Source: Dipetalonema caudispina
Lineage: Eukaryota > Nematoda > Chromadorea > Rhabditida > Onchocercidae
Direction of reading: 5' to 3'
Length of the DNA stretch: 64,000 nt
Assembly: GCA_013365325.1 (NCBI GenBank)
Contig: JABVXV010000047.1
Span: forward strand, 1-64,000
Both the position numbers and the translations under genes were made by a program. Under the pieces are notes generated by a model, which saw only the letters and a program-made list of their open reading frames with translations, did not search any database and had not been told where the DNA came from. Of the stretch, positions 48,001 to 58,686 are shown one piece after another (the stretch's first letter is position 1; the number at the start of each line of letters is the position of its first letter).

Positions 48001-49443
48001 CCTAATACCTCATGACGATGCCCTTTGTTTTAATACAGTTAATCGGAAAACGGTATCTTCAATTCCAATAATCACTTTCCAAACATTGAGCTACATGTAA
48101 ACGCGTCAACCTCTCCCTATACACGCTGTACACTTTTTAGGAAAAAGCATAAAGAGTAAACTTCACTTTTTCTTTTCTAGTTTCTGGAAGTGTCGAAGTT
48201 GACGCTCTCTGTTTCGCTAATTTCTTCTCCAGACGTCTTTGCTCTCGCAAACGTTGTCTTTCTGCCAGTTCTTCCGGCGATCGCTGCAATTCAGAAAATG
48301 CATCTGCACAATAATGATTAATATGAATACCACTATTGCCTGATATTGAATTTCACGTCACCTGATATTGCACTATGAGTCTCACATTTTCAAGGTTGAA
48401 TAATTAAGCAAAAAAACATGAAAATTCTCGAACATCTTTGAATGATAAATGAAACCTGTAATAACTCTATCATTATTGATGAAAGACTAATATCAATACT
48501 TTTGGTAATGGATGGTGCCACATGTTCTAAACAAGGTATACAAAAGCCTTAAGCGCCTTAACTGTATATATGCATGAGAGTTAAATGTACCTGCTTCGGC
48601 ACCTTGATTTTTCGATGTGTTGGTGGTGGTGGAGCAAGTGTTTTGCTGCAAATGTTGTAGTATTATTACGATGACGTACACAATAAATTCTGTCCGTATC
48701 ATTTTGAAAACACGGACAAAGAAAGAGTTTGCGTAATCAGGGAAAAAGAATAACAGCACGGACTGAACCGTTCACATACACATCGTGCAACGAGGCTACA
48801 GTAGACATTTCCACTATCGTTCCTTTAAAATATTACTGATCAAAAGATATTTCCAAACTTCTTCCAAAAAAAAAAAAAAAAAAAAAACAAATTCTGCTTT
48901 TAATTGCTCCACGAAAAAGATTACTGTAAATGGACATAAATATAATAGTCTCAATATTAGTTTGTCATTTTCTAGAAATTATGAATATATCGAGCTTAGC
49001 ACAGTTGAAGAAAACTTACCTGCACAAAATTCTATACAAACATTAAAAAAAAAAGAAAAAAAAAGTGTTACCTGGAATGTTGATGCCCTGTCAGAATTGC
49101 ATTATTTTGCCTGAAATAAAAGCATAAACTGATTTATTTCCAGCAGGCTAAAATGCTGCAAAATCAACCAGATATAGGAATTTCGCGAATATAATATGAA
49201 CTTCCACCTTATTAATTACATAGATTTGCAAAGTGCCAGAAAAATTAATTCCGGATTTAAAATCTGGAAGCATAAAAACTCTCAAAAAAGAAAGATTTTC
49301 GGTAAAATATTTAATGTCTATATTATAACCAACCATGCTTTTCTGGCTTCCAGACGTCTCCGATATGTCTTCCATTTTCCGGCAGCAGCATTTTTCAGTG
49401 AGCGTATTTTCCCAACATGGCGTACTTGCTTCTGGGAACGCAT
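39066..49443 (-). CDS. Lys/Glu-rich protein with NOP16-like C-terminus (645 residues, 17 exons)
   Basis: Exons: 49334-49443, 49072-49110, 48591-48645, 48167-48283, 46611-46736, 46285-46506, 45601-45768, 43654-43743, 43078-43215, 42398-42526, 42232-42291, 40886-40942, 40596-40710, 40054-40176, 39955-40010, 39380-39574, 39066-39203. All phases agree, and one intron (40011-40053) is only 43 bp. The N-terminus is basic (MRSQKQVRHVGKIRSLKNAA, then KWKTYRRRLEARKAW). The middle is long, low-complexity and rich in Lys and Glu, including ELAERQRLREQRRLEKKLAK. The last 140 residues align with NOP16, a 60S-assembly nucleolar factor: LWNIPKLLYQ near a GANLAVTN, then RDIQFCVRMIEKHGEDYE AMAKD, then IARKIRIFKESPQYEAYLKQ. 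Human NOP16 is only 178 residues, so this is either a fused or inserted form, or two transcripts joined by my model. A nucleolar role is inferred from the C-terminus. Confidence 0.65.
43867..44010. mobile_element. MITE-like fold-back element (144 bp, 39-bp inverted arms)
   Basis: The arm 43867-43905 (TAATGATTCGTTACAAAGCA...) matches the reverse complement of 43972-44010 with about four or five differences. Both ends carry TA, as expected of a Tc1/mariner-type target duplication. A second small inverted pair (TCGAATT/AATTCGA) lies inside. There is no coding capacity. It sits in an intron of the NOP16-like gene. A hairpin of this kind could also affect splicing, but a dead non-autonomous transposon is the simplest reading. 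Confidence 0.65.
44047..45455 (+). pseudogene. Frameshifted coding-like relic nested in the NOP16-like gene
   Basis: On the plus strand, opposite the host gene and inside its 43744-45600 intron, two stretches read like protein. From 44047 a frame runs about 94 codons with one TGA, including HWSLEEFGVNLVERRTARKS and KKEIKEQLEE. From 45226 a frame reads SLSDIFQSDIPRIDEVCLDN, then NLIADSLILSRLEEGF. After one extra base it continues DDGYRDLYQTMKATPLGN to a stop at 45455. The stretch between them is broken. I do not recognise the source protein. A decayed gene copy or nested gene with sequence errors is possible. Confidence 0.35.
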
Positions 49444-49561
49444 TGCTGAGCTCGTTGAAATTTATTGCTAACTACTCCTCTTATTCAGTGCCGCAATCGT
49501 TCTCTAATATTTTTATTTGTTTAATGGTTCAAATCCTTTGCAAATACCTTGCTTAATTATA

Positions 49562-49741
49562 ATGGCTGACTCGTCGCATCTATTAATGACGCGTATGCAC
49601 GTTCTGAATGTTCAACTAATACTCATAAGCTTAGGGTTGGTTTTCTATCTTAGCATTCTTAATTTGAAGACCCGAACAGTTAAATCAGCAATGACCTTGG
49701 AGCTTTTGACAAATACACCTTGCACATGTCCCCTTTCTTGA
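49562..49741 (+). CDS. Possible short membrane protein ORF (59 residues)
   Basis: An ATG-initiated frame MADSSHLLMTRMHVLNVQLI... with a hydrophobic helix (LILISLGLVFYLSIL), ending in CPLS. It lies head-to-head with the NOP16-like gene, about 120 bp from its start, so a shared promoter is conceivable. No family resemblance. A longer upstream in-frame ATG exists at 49517. Chance is a serious alternative. Confidence 0.22.
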   Translation: MADSSHLLMTRMHVLNVQLILISLGLVFYLSILNLKTRTVKSAMTLELLTNTPCTCPLS

Positions 49742-49993
49742 CTTGATCCTTTTTATGCTTTCAGGAAAAGAAGCAAGACTCATCATTGGTCTATGCTATT
49801 TGAAGCTTGACTGGAATTTAGAATCGACGCAGAACAATAAATACATTATTCAATGGATTACTATATCAATATAAAGGATGGTTGTCGTTTGAACATCTAG
49901 AAATCTATTACACGAAGCAAATAAAGGTCTAATAAAAAAAAGTAAGACTTCAAAAAATCAATAGGACTTCAAGTTACTATGACGTAATGAATT

Positions 49994-51813
49994 TTACGGA
50001 TAATGAGGCAAAGATGAAAAATTCAATGATCCAGTCATAGCACCAGTTGTGCCCAGCACAGATGTAGGCAGCATAAAATTCAATGAAGGGTGGAAGGATG
50101 GAACAGGATTTTGCCGTTTCTTAGAACTGCATGTAAAAAAGGTTTCACATAACAAAACAGAATCGTTCCATGACAATTTTTCCTTTAATATTACGTAGCT
50201 CAACACAGTAATGAATGGTTTCATGAGTAAGAAAAACATCCGGCAACTTATGTGCCCCCAAAAGACCTTTTAAAATTATCAGTAAAAATCTATTCACGTA
50301 TTCGTTGTTAACGGTTACATTCGATAATTTATCGTGATAAAGGAACAGTAAGTGAAACAACACGCCTGATGAATATACATTATGTTAAGAGAAGAATAAA
50401 GGTGTCCAGAAAATGTCGACGAAGAATGTTTTATTAAGAATATGCGTCAGATACTACGTAACGAATGGGGACCAAAAGCAAGTAATCAAGAATCATTTGA
50501 TATTCTTCAGAGGATATGATTCCGGTTCCTCACTTAGAAAAAGATCCCCATATAAAATACCTTATTGTTGATAGAGGTGGACAGTACTCATGAAAACGCC
50601 AACCCTCAATAATCTTTTTTTTCGACCTTGCTTCACATTCCGTTGTATTTCAAATTTTATTTCCCAATTCCATCTTTCCTTGATAGTTCTCTTTCTATGA
50701 ACCAACACTACCTAACTTCATTTATTACTTTATATACTCACCTAAGATCGCAGGAACCGATATATTTCAACCTTAATGTAATTTAATTCTATAAACTTGA
50801 AAAATAATACATCATTTAGGTGCTTACCATGAGAGAATGACGTATCATTATATATATATATATATATATATATACCTAATATATGTAATACCGGGGCCGC
50901 ATGACTGCCATCACAGAAAATATAGTACAAATTTGTCCCTCTGAAACGAAGCAAAATGCGTTCAACCTGTATAAACAGGTTTCTTCCCTTCACTTCTATT
51001 TGTCCTTTCAGTTGTTTCAAGAGCATCAAAAAAATGGGAAAGTACGAAATGAACGTATAGCCTGCGTCATTTTAACATTAAATTACTCTCCGGTAAAAAT
51101 GAAACCTAAAACTTAGAAATCATCGAATACACGGACGTCCAAAAAGCTGTATTCATCAAAAATTTTATATTCGAATTAGAAATTTTTAAAATAATAAAAA
51201 AACAAGGAAAGGAAAAGCAAAACCACTCTACCTCTTCAATCATTGTACCATTTGGAATGTTTCACAAGCTGCCTTATGCATAGCTCCTTTTTTCAAACTA
51301 AGCAGCTGTGATCTGATTCAAATGAATTACTGCAAGTGTGACGTCCAAGCATGAAAATACATTCAACCCTTCGAAAAAGAGCAAAAGTAGGAGGCATGAT
51401 TCAACATAGAGTTATTCTTACAGTAAGCTTACAACACTTGGTCTTTTCCTATCATATAAATATGGATGATCTTTCCATAAAAATGAATTGTCGCCTTCAC
51501 AAATACTGAACTCCCATAGCAGTCAACAACTTCTATTTACATACTCTATCTTACAAATTTGAGATTTCAAGTTTCACTGCAACGATCACTATAATATGGG
51601 CGGTAGAGAAAAGCACTATCTTGGAGATATTTCAGGAGATAATGAATCCCAAAATGATGCTTTCCAGGGGAACTTATCCCTGCTCAGGTAAGCTAAAATT
51701 ATGGGAATTACCGGAAGGGTAACCGCATTTCTAAATACCCAAACGAATTTCTTAATATTTGAATGAAAGCGCGTATTTCTCTTCCGTTGGTATGCGGTGA
51801 ATTTTTTCATCAC
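49994..51813 (-). CDS. C-terminal part of an unrecognised gene (about 236 residues, five segments)
   Basis: Segments: 51617-51813, 51433-51505, 50876-50966, 50149-50365, 49994-50126, with agreeing phases. The reading includes KKFVWVFRNAVTLPVIPIIL, DKFPWKASFWDSLSPEISPR, DNSFLWKDHPYLYDRKRPSV, LRFRGTNLYYIFCDGSHAAP, LGAHKLPDVFLTHETIHYC and finally a Ser/Pro-rich end, SKKRQNPVPSFHPSLNF...SLPHYP. Composition is convincingly protein-like, but I recognise no family. The last two segments are separated by only 22 bp, which cannot be a normal intron. Either a frameshift (error or decay) or a different splice is involved. 5' exons are not identified; ATG-started segments at 53736 and 54658 are candidates. 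The upstream boundary of segment 51617-51813 has a weak acceptor. Confidence 0.5.
50849..50874. repeat. (TA)13 microsatellite next to a splice donor
   Basis: Pure TA repeat. Read on the minus strand it begins within the donor (GTATAT...) of the exon 50876-50966. Confidence 0.95.
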
Positions 51814-54800
51814 CTACTTTTTATCTAAGTGAATTCTCCAGTACCTCTACCCTAGGACACTCGTTAAAAATATTGTCACAATAAATAGCTTCTAGAAAAG
51901 TCTAGTTACTTGCTCTTTTCATCGCTGTGATGACAGAGTGGGATAACTTGGGATGAAATGGAAAGATAGGAAAAGAACAGAATATTACTTAATGATACAT
52001 CTACACTGTTAAGAGGTTTGCAATTATCTAACCAAAAATCAGTAACTCAATATCACGATGACAACAGTGTGAAGTTGAAATCGATACAATGTTGAAAGGA
52101 GTGGAAGATCGTATAATACAAATATTTCGGTGCATTCAAGAAGGTTTTCTTTGCGTCTCGGCCGTAAATATAAATAGTGGAGGTAGAAATACAACGACCA
52201 AATTAAAAAGATCTGGTATTTGCAACAGTGCAGACTGTCAATTAATTGAAAATTGCAATATTGGGCTCTTCATATCTCTTGACCATAATATAGTTATTTC
52301 GAAAATATGTATCCAATAAGTGAACAAGATTAGAAGTTCAATTTCTTCTGGGTTTAAATTTCAGAACAGTGCCTACTTCAACAAACACTTCACCAAACTC
52401 TAGTGCATATTCTTCGCATGTTATGAAATATTTTTAATCCTGCCTGTTACCGTGCATCCAAAAAAAGAAAGCAGAAAAACAAGAAACTGCTAAGAAAAAT
52501 GATTAATTAAGCTCCAATGGAAGATTGATTCAGGAATTGTTTCTAATAAACAAAACGAAAATTAGAGACGTGCTACATGTGAAAGAAGTGCGTTACTCTA
52601 TAATTTACTTCAAGGAAAACACAGATACGAAAAGTTAAGATAAATGATATCTGATAAAAGAACGTGAAGTATCCGAGGAGTCAGATTTAATACGCCGAAA
52701 ATGCAAAACTAAAAACTCGAAAAATACGTTTCTGGATCATAATTTTAAGACCAGATCTGAAAACCAAGAATACCCTCCGCAATTAATAAAGCAAACAAAA
52801 GGCATCAATTAATAAATTTAGTGAAAACGATAGCTAGCCTCTGAAATTAAACATCTGTATGGTAGAATGGTATAATTCGCATATAGAATTTTAGTGCAAC
52901 GGAAGAGAAGAGTTAGTCAAAAGTGAAAAAGATTAATACGAAACTTATAGTTCCCTTTAAATACGAGTGAAGGATTTTCGCCACATATGCAAAGTGCTAT
53001 AAAATAAGATCTATCCGGAAATTCAATAACCAAATAGGGTTACAAATAGATCTTCAAAATAGGTATAGATTTATCACTGAAACCACCGTAATTCAATGAT
53101 TCAATAAAATAAGGTCAAATCATTTTTAAACAGACGCTTTAAATAATTTAAAATTTCTTCGACGACTGCTCTCAGCAAAAGATGCGATAAAGCAGTGCAA
53201 AGGATGCACGGTAAAAAAAGCAATGCAAAGGGTGAACGAAGAGAATTCAATGAAAGAAGAGGATAGAGAGAAAATTACGTGAGAAAAACTGAGACAATCA
53301 ATTGATCACTTTTCAAACATTTTTGATTAATTTCGAATTGATATAAGGCTTGCTTAAAATTCTTTTCAGATCTAAAAACAACTATTTTAAAACTAACGAG
53401 TGAAGAAAAAATAAGACGGAATAAAAATCCTACAATAATTATATGCCAAGTTCAACTTGGAATAGAAAAGAAGAAAAGTCACGATACCAATCGATATGCG
53501 GGTTGTTGCCAACGTTCGCTCCACTAATGTACTGCTGCTTCTTTTTAGCCAGGTTTATTAGATATCTGTTGAAACTTGGAGCCAAGTTGTGAACACGCTG
53601 ACAATTGGCAGCACGGTAAGATGGATGGTACCATGGAATACAAACAAGTCCAACGCATTTCAACAAATGATGACGTTAAATCCGGTCTCGGACTCTCAGT
53701 CCATACGTGGGAGGAATTGTTTTCACATGTTGGCATTTCACGAACGGGTCAAATCAAATTAAACAGGGCGATAACGAGGAGAGCATACATTACCAGTTAG
53801 ACTGACGTATGTATCATTGGATTGGGATGGATCCCTCTTACATGTTCCACATATTACGTAAACAACTCGAAAACAAGAGCTGAATTGCTGCTGCTGCTGC
53901 TGCAGCAAATATCATCATAGACAACAAACGGATCAGATCAAGGGGCTTGGTTGCGAGTGTGGTGTTTAGTGTCGAATACTATTACCTGTGAATTTTCCGT
54001 AGGATAGAAGAATATGATAATAATCCATGAATAATGGGGATTCAAATCAATTATTCTCTCATCCTTTACCAAATTATATCGGGAAACTAAACTGTGACTC
54101 GAGAAACCATGGAGAAATGTTATAGGTAGGAAAGAATAAGTCAACAATGCAGATTACAGTAAAAATGACATCACGAAATATTTTCCTCTTTTCTCTTATC
54201 CCACTTATTTGAGCGATTTGGGGGCAAATATTTCCTGAACCGAGTGTTAGTAAATATATACATGCACAAGCAAATATGGTGGAATAGTAGCATTTTATTG
54301 ATCGATGTGGAAATCTGCTAATGATAAAGGTAGGAGGATGGAGAAAGAAGGAAGACATTACTCTTTGTCATGCCTATCAGTGCTAAAAATGAACCGATGA
54401 ATTTGTAAAAAGTAATCTCAGAACGGTTGGAGACGAAATTTCTTGCAAACAAAGTGAAGTGAAGAAAAATGTGATAATAACATTTGCAGAAGATGAATAG
54501 AGATGGAAGGAAGAAGGCGAGCGGTGGCGGTCGACTGCCAACCGAATAGTGTACTCCTTCCTGCTCTCATAAGCCGCCACTAAGAAATAATGATACGACG
54601 ATACATATGTATGTTGGGAACACTGCTTCCTGTGACGTCTGTAATACATTTCTTGCAAGCGCTCCTAATCTCGGGAACACGTTTTCAGCCAAAGCATTAT
54701 GAGGAGTAGAGAGCAAAGGTAGGTTTTATACTCTGCCATATCCCATCAGTACTTTTCTTTACATTTCTCATTGCATAGATCTAGCTAAGTCAATCTGAAA

Positions 54801-55546
54801 ATATATGCGAACCGGTCGAAACTTTTCTTTTGATTTCCGGTTGGGTTGTAAGGATATCTAAACCAAATCCAATTTGAAGCAAAAGGTTATTACCAGGAAA
54901 CGTTTCTAATATGAAATATCATTGGCGTCATGGATAGCGAAAAATACATCTGAGTGGGAAATCGTCGGATAACCGTAGATATCTTGAAAAGCATTCGGAA
55001 GACACGATGTGTAATGCTAAACGATAACGGAACTTGAAAATACAATTATATGCCAAGCTCAAACTAGCACACCGAAGTATTTTGATACTGTTAGTATCTA
55101 TCTTTCCAAAGAGCTGTTATGCACATGTAAGAACCATGCAAACTACTAAGAAATAATACGTTACACCCCATGATGAGGAAGTTATGCTAGTTTGGTAATG
55201 AATCTTTAAAAGAATTCAACTATAAAAAAAAAAAAAAAACAATACCGAAAGATTCTTAGTAACCAGTGATGCTTGTAGATTCATTAGCTTCATCTATTTT
55301 AAATGAGTGGAGTAAGTGAATGTAGTAAATACTCCGAGAAAAGGTCCAAATTGAAGGGATGCAAAAAGTGTGGGTAGCCTCGATGAGGAGAAGGAAAGGG
55401 AAAGATCATATCACTACAAAGTTGTCCAAAGACTTCGGAAGATATTTTGTGCGGTTTGATTTCTTTGTTATGCTTTCCTTCTTTTCGCACTCTGCTAATG
55501 GGATTGAATTCTAAGCTAACAGACTGGAAGCTTTTGTTAGCTGAAA
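51814..55546. other. Region with no resolved gene
   Basis: Mostly AT-rich with weak ORFs. The exception is 53440-53800, where both strands carry long protein-like frames (see findings). A minus-strand ATG frame at 54383-54658 (MQEMYYRRHRKQ...) could be a first exon. A (CTG)6 run is at about 53887-53904. I cannot connect these into a gene. Confidence 0.3.
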
Positions 55547-56058
55547 ATGGAAAACGATCAGCTGGCGATTACGTTTTTGTTGGTGTACATTTCAATTTAT
55601 TGCTTTGCTTTTTATAACTGTGAAGATTTTTTTCTGCTCCACCCGTTTCGATGGGTAAGGCGTTTTAAACCTTTTCGTGAGAGTCATTTTCCTGATTGCA
55701 TTTGGCAGACAGTCGTTGTACTTTCAGGGGTACGCTAGATTAAATGGTCTGAAAGTTATCATCATGATAATGGTAGTTGTAGAAAGTAATACATGCATGG
55801 AATATATCAAAACTCGTTCACTTGCAGGTTACATTTAAATGGTAAAGAAGTAGCCTTCACAATTTTAACAATATCCTTAACGCAACAATTTCTGCATATT
55901 CATTTTGTGATGATTTATTTGCATAAACCGAAAATTGTTTTCTTTCATCAGTTATTATGCATCTCATCACTGTGTGCATTTCTTCTCAGGAATGCAGATC
56001 AGGAACCTCAGAAGAAATTTACCGAATGACTCCTAGAAGAGGAGATAAAGTCCGTTAG
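55547..56058 (+). CDS. Putative 58-residue single-pass membrane micropeptide, two exons
   Basis: Exon 1 55547-55654 encodes MENDQLAITFLLVYISIYCF then AFYNCEDFFLLHPFRW. Exon 2 55990-56058 encodes ECRSGTSEEIYRMTPRRGDKVR and a stop. The donor is GTAAGG, the acceptor TTCTCAG, and the phase is 0. The layout is a short acidic start, one hydrophobic helix and a basic cytoplasmic-type tail, as in small integral membrane proteins. If the intron is retained, the frame instead runs to a stop at 55738 (63 residues). The family is not recognised. Confidence 0.4.
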
Positions 56059-58617
56059 TTATATTTCTTCAATATTGTTTTGAAACATCAGGTATGCGTG
56101 AACTCGAATCCATTAATTGTTTAAAAGAATAGCTTGTTGATGTTTATATAGCACATCTGTGAGCATCAATGCGATTCGCTATTTCTGAGCTTGATGGGGT
56201 CAGCTATTTTAGTTGACTGAAAAGATGAACTCAATGAATTATTTTACGGTTTTTAAGTGGTATAAAGGACAACGTCAGAAGTGAAAAGATTTCACTGTAA
56301 AGTCAAAGCATTACTAATGATCGAAGAGCTCATCTCGATGTAAATCTTCTCGAAATATTTCACGTTTGTTATGATTGTACCGTAAGATTTGTTAAGCAAA
56401 TATAATATTCTCTTGGATAGTTTGAAGAATGAATCCCAAGTAACGCGGTATCGAATATCGCCCTTCTGGCTGAATCTTAAACAACGGTTGCACGTGGCAA
56501 AATCAAATTTTCAGGTACTCTTGAATCCAGGTAGTCTGGGAGAGTGGTTTTCATTTTTAAAAATTTTGTACCGTTCCAACCAATAAACACAAATTGTGAC
56601 TAATGGCAAAACCCACAAATGATGTCCAACTACGAGAAACATAGTTCTCACGTTAAAAGAAACAGAAAGGCTAATCAAGTAAAATTGCACTTGTGCTGTA
56701 TATTATGCGCAATCTGAGTTGATGTGCTGTAATTTTCCTGCGCAAACTATTTGATGAAGTATAAAGTTTGGAGTATCTTCATCGTATTATGATTTAATGG
56801 AAATTTTTCTTTGTACCCGTAGCATTGGGCAACGTATTTGCATGGGACTTTACACATAAGATGCTGGACGCAGTTTTACAAATGGTAACAACGGCAAACT
56901 CTAATAGGAAGCAAATCAATACATTTTTCGAATTAAATTATTCAGTTATTAAGTTTTGCGTGGATCTTAAAGAGGCATTTTAGGAAATAATTTTTCGTTA
57001 GAGATGAAGCTGTTTTTTTAGTATGATAGGCCAAATTGTAAAATAAACACTGCGTTTAAACGATATAGCACAGCGTTTCTTTGCATCGTCTAAAATTTCC
57101 ACTTTTTTCCAGCTAAATATTGTTATTATGTATAACATATCCACATATTTTCTCTCAAAGAAAGGGAAAAATTGAACCTTTGATTATAAAATATTACATG
57201 AAGAAGTGTTGAAAGGTAGGAAACTATAAAATATCATGAAGAGATCTCGACCAGAATTAGCTTAATATAACGTTTCCAATTTGACCAGCATCTTGATATG
57301 ACAAATAATTCAGAAATTCAATGTGCTAAAAAATGCCATTCTGATATCTTCGTTTTGCCGCGTGGATCATCATCAAATTATCGGCTGGACAAAGTGATCC
57401 TTTAACTTTTCTGAATTTGAAAGGAACAACTGATTGGCTAGTTACGAGTTGGTTAATCGTAACACTTATGCAAGTTCATTAAATTAAAGCTATATCAAAT
57501 CATGTAATTTGCTTCTTAGTTACCTCAAAAATGTGAAGTTAAAAGAAAAATTACAGGGTGAATGAATATTTGCTGCTCTGTTATTTTTACTGTGGCATCT
57601 TTTAAACTCAAATTGGAATAAAATTTGCATTAAATAACTCTGAAGAAACTCAAAGTAGAAACAAAACAAGTTGGAAGGCTTACAAAAGAATTACGACTGC
57701 TCTGGCCTGGGACGCTCTATTTTTAAATTTTTAATTTATTGGTTTCATAATTTCCCAAGTGCTCCTCCGCTATCTTATTCGGCATTATTCCTTTTGACAC
57801 CAAGCTTATCATTAGCTATCCTGTTCAGTATTATTTCTTTTTCCAGGCTTATCTTTCAATGAAGATGAGTTTCAGGTTACTTCCCTTCTTTAGGACACAC
57901 CAGTTCCATAAGTGAATGAATTTTTTTTGCATTGGCACGAAGCTAAAAAATTGGAATAAAATGATATTCCTTGCATGAAATGAACTTAGGGTCAAAAATG
58001 ACGTTATTGTATTCATCAAATTTAAATTTTCTGATTTAATTATAGAATCTATATAGTGTTGGGTATAGTTGTAAATCTCAAAAACGACAGGAGATGTTCG
58101 TAGCAATCAGAAAATTAGCAAAGCAGTTACGAATTCAATTAAATAGATTGCGACTATTCTGCAGCATAATGGACAAAGAGCCACTCAGACTTAGCTAAGT
58201 CTGAATAAGTCTGAGTATTATATAAGTCCTGATGTCTGGTTTGGTCTGGAATTGCATGCGTGTCATTCATTCAGAAATCGCAAATTATATTATCCGATTG
58301 CTTGCTTCTGTAGGCAGTGGTTCCAAGGACTCTGATAAACTATTAATAATTATCGATAAGTCGATAAGTTTATTTTACCTGCCGTGCAACAACTTGAAAT
58401 AGTGTCAAGACCCTTCACGACAATTTACTCGCCTTGACATTTTTACGATTTCTTATTTTATTGTTGTAAACAACAGTTGTTTGATCCGTAAGTTTATTGC
58501 TGCTAAATTGACGAATTATTCTTCTCTCAATCGCACAAATTATCGTTAAATTGCAGAAATTTTCCTGCAAGCAATCAGCAATCATCTGAACTGTGCTTCC
58601 AATAGTTGCATCTCTTG
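56059..58617. other. Spacer with no recognised feature
   Basis: AT-rich, with short ORFs only, all of noise-like composition. It contains the 20-bp palindrome at 58185-58204. Confidence 0.5.
58185..58204. repeat. Perfect 20-bp palindrome
   Basis: TCAGACTTAGCTAAGTCTGA is self-complementary over all 20 bases. It is followed after four bases by a further partial copy (AAGTCTGAG). It could be a dimeric protein-binding site or a hairpin; no gene context explains it. Confidence 0.85.
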
Positions 58618-58686
58618 ATGAGAGTGGGACTATACGGCGAACATGAAGTGCGTCATCCCGTTTTTCCCAAAGGATCCAAGAGATGA
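58618..58686 (+). CDS. Possible first exon or short ORF
   Basis: Two overlapping frames end exactly at a good donor (GTAACC at 58687). One starts at 58618 (MRVGLYGEHEVRHPVFPKGS...) and stops at TGA on the exon boundary, giving a 22-residue peptide. The other starts at 58643 (MKCVIPFFPKDPRD) and leaves the exon in phase 2, as a first coding exon would. No second exon could be matched. Low confidence. Confidence 0.25.
   Translation: MRVGLYGEHEVRHPVFPKGSKR

Noticed and set aside
48591..48645. Alternative reading of this exon as QNTCSTTTNTSKNQ
   Set aside because: The upstream exons arrive in phase 2, giving SKTLAPPPPTHRKIK. This joins in phase 0 to the exon at 48283 when the acceptor at TTGCAG is used.
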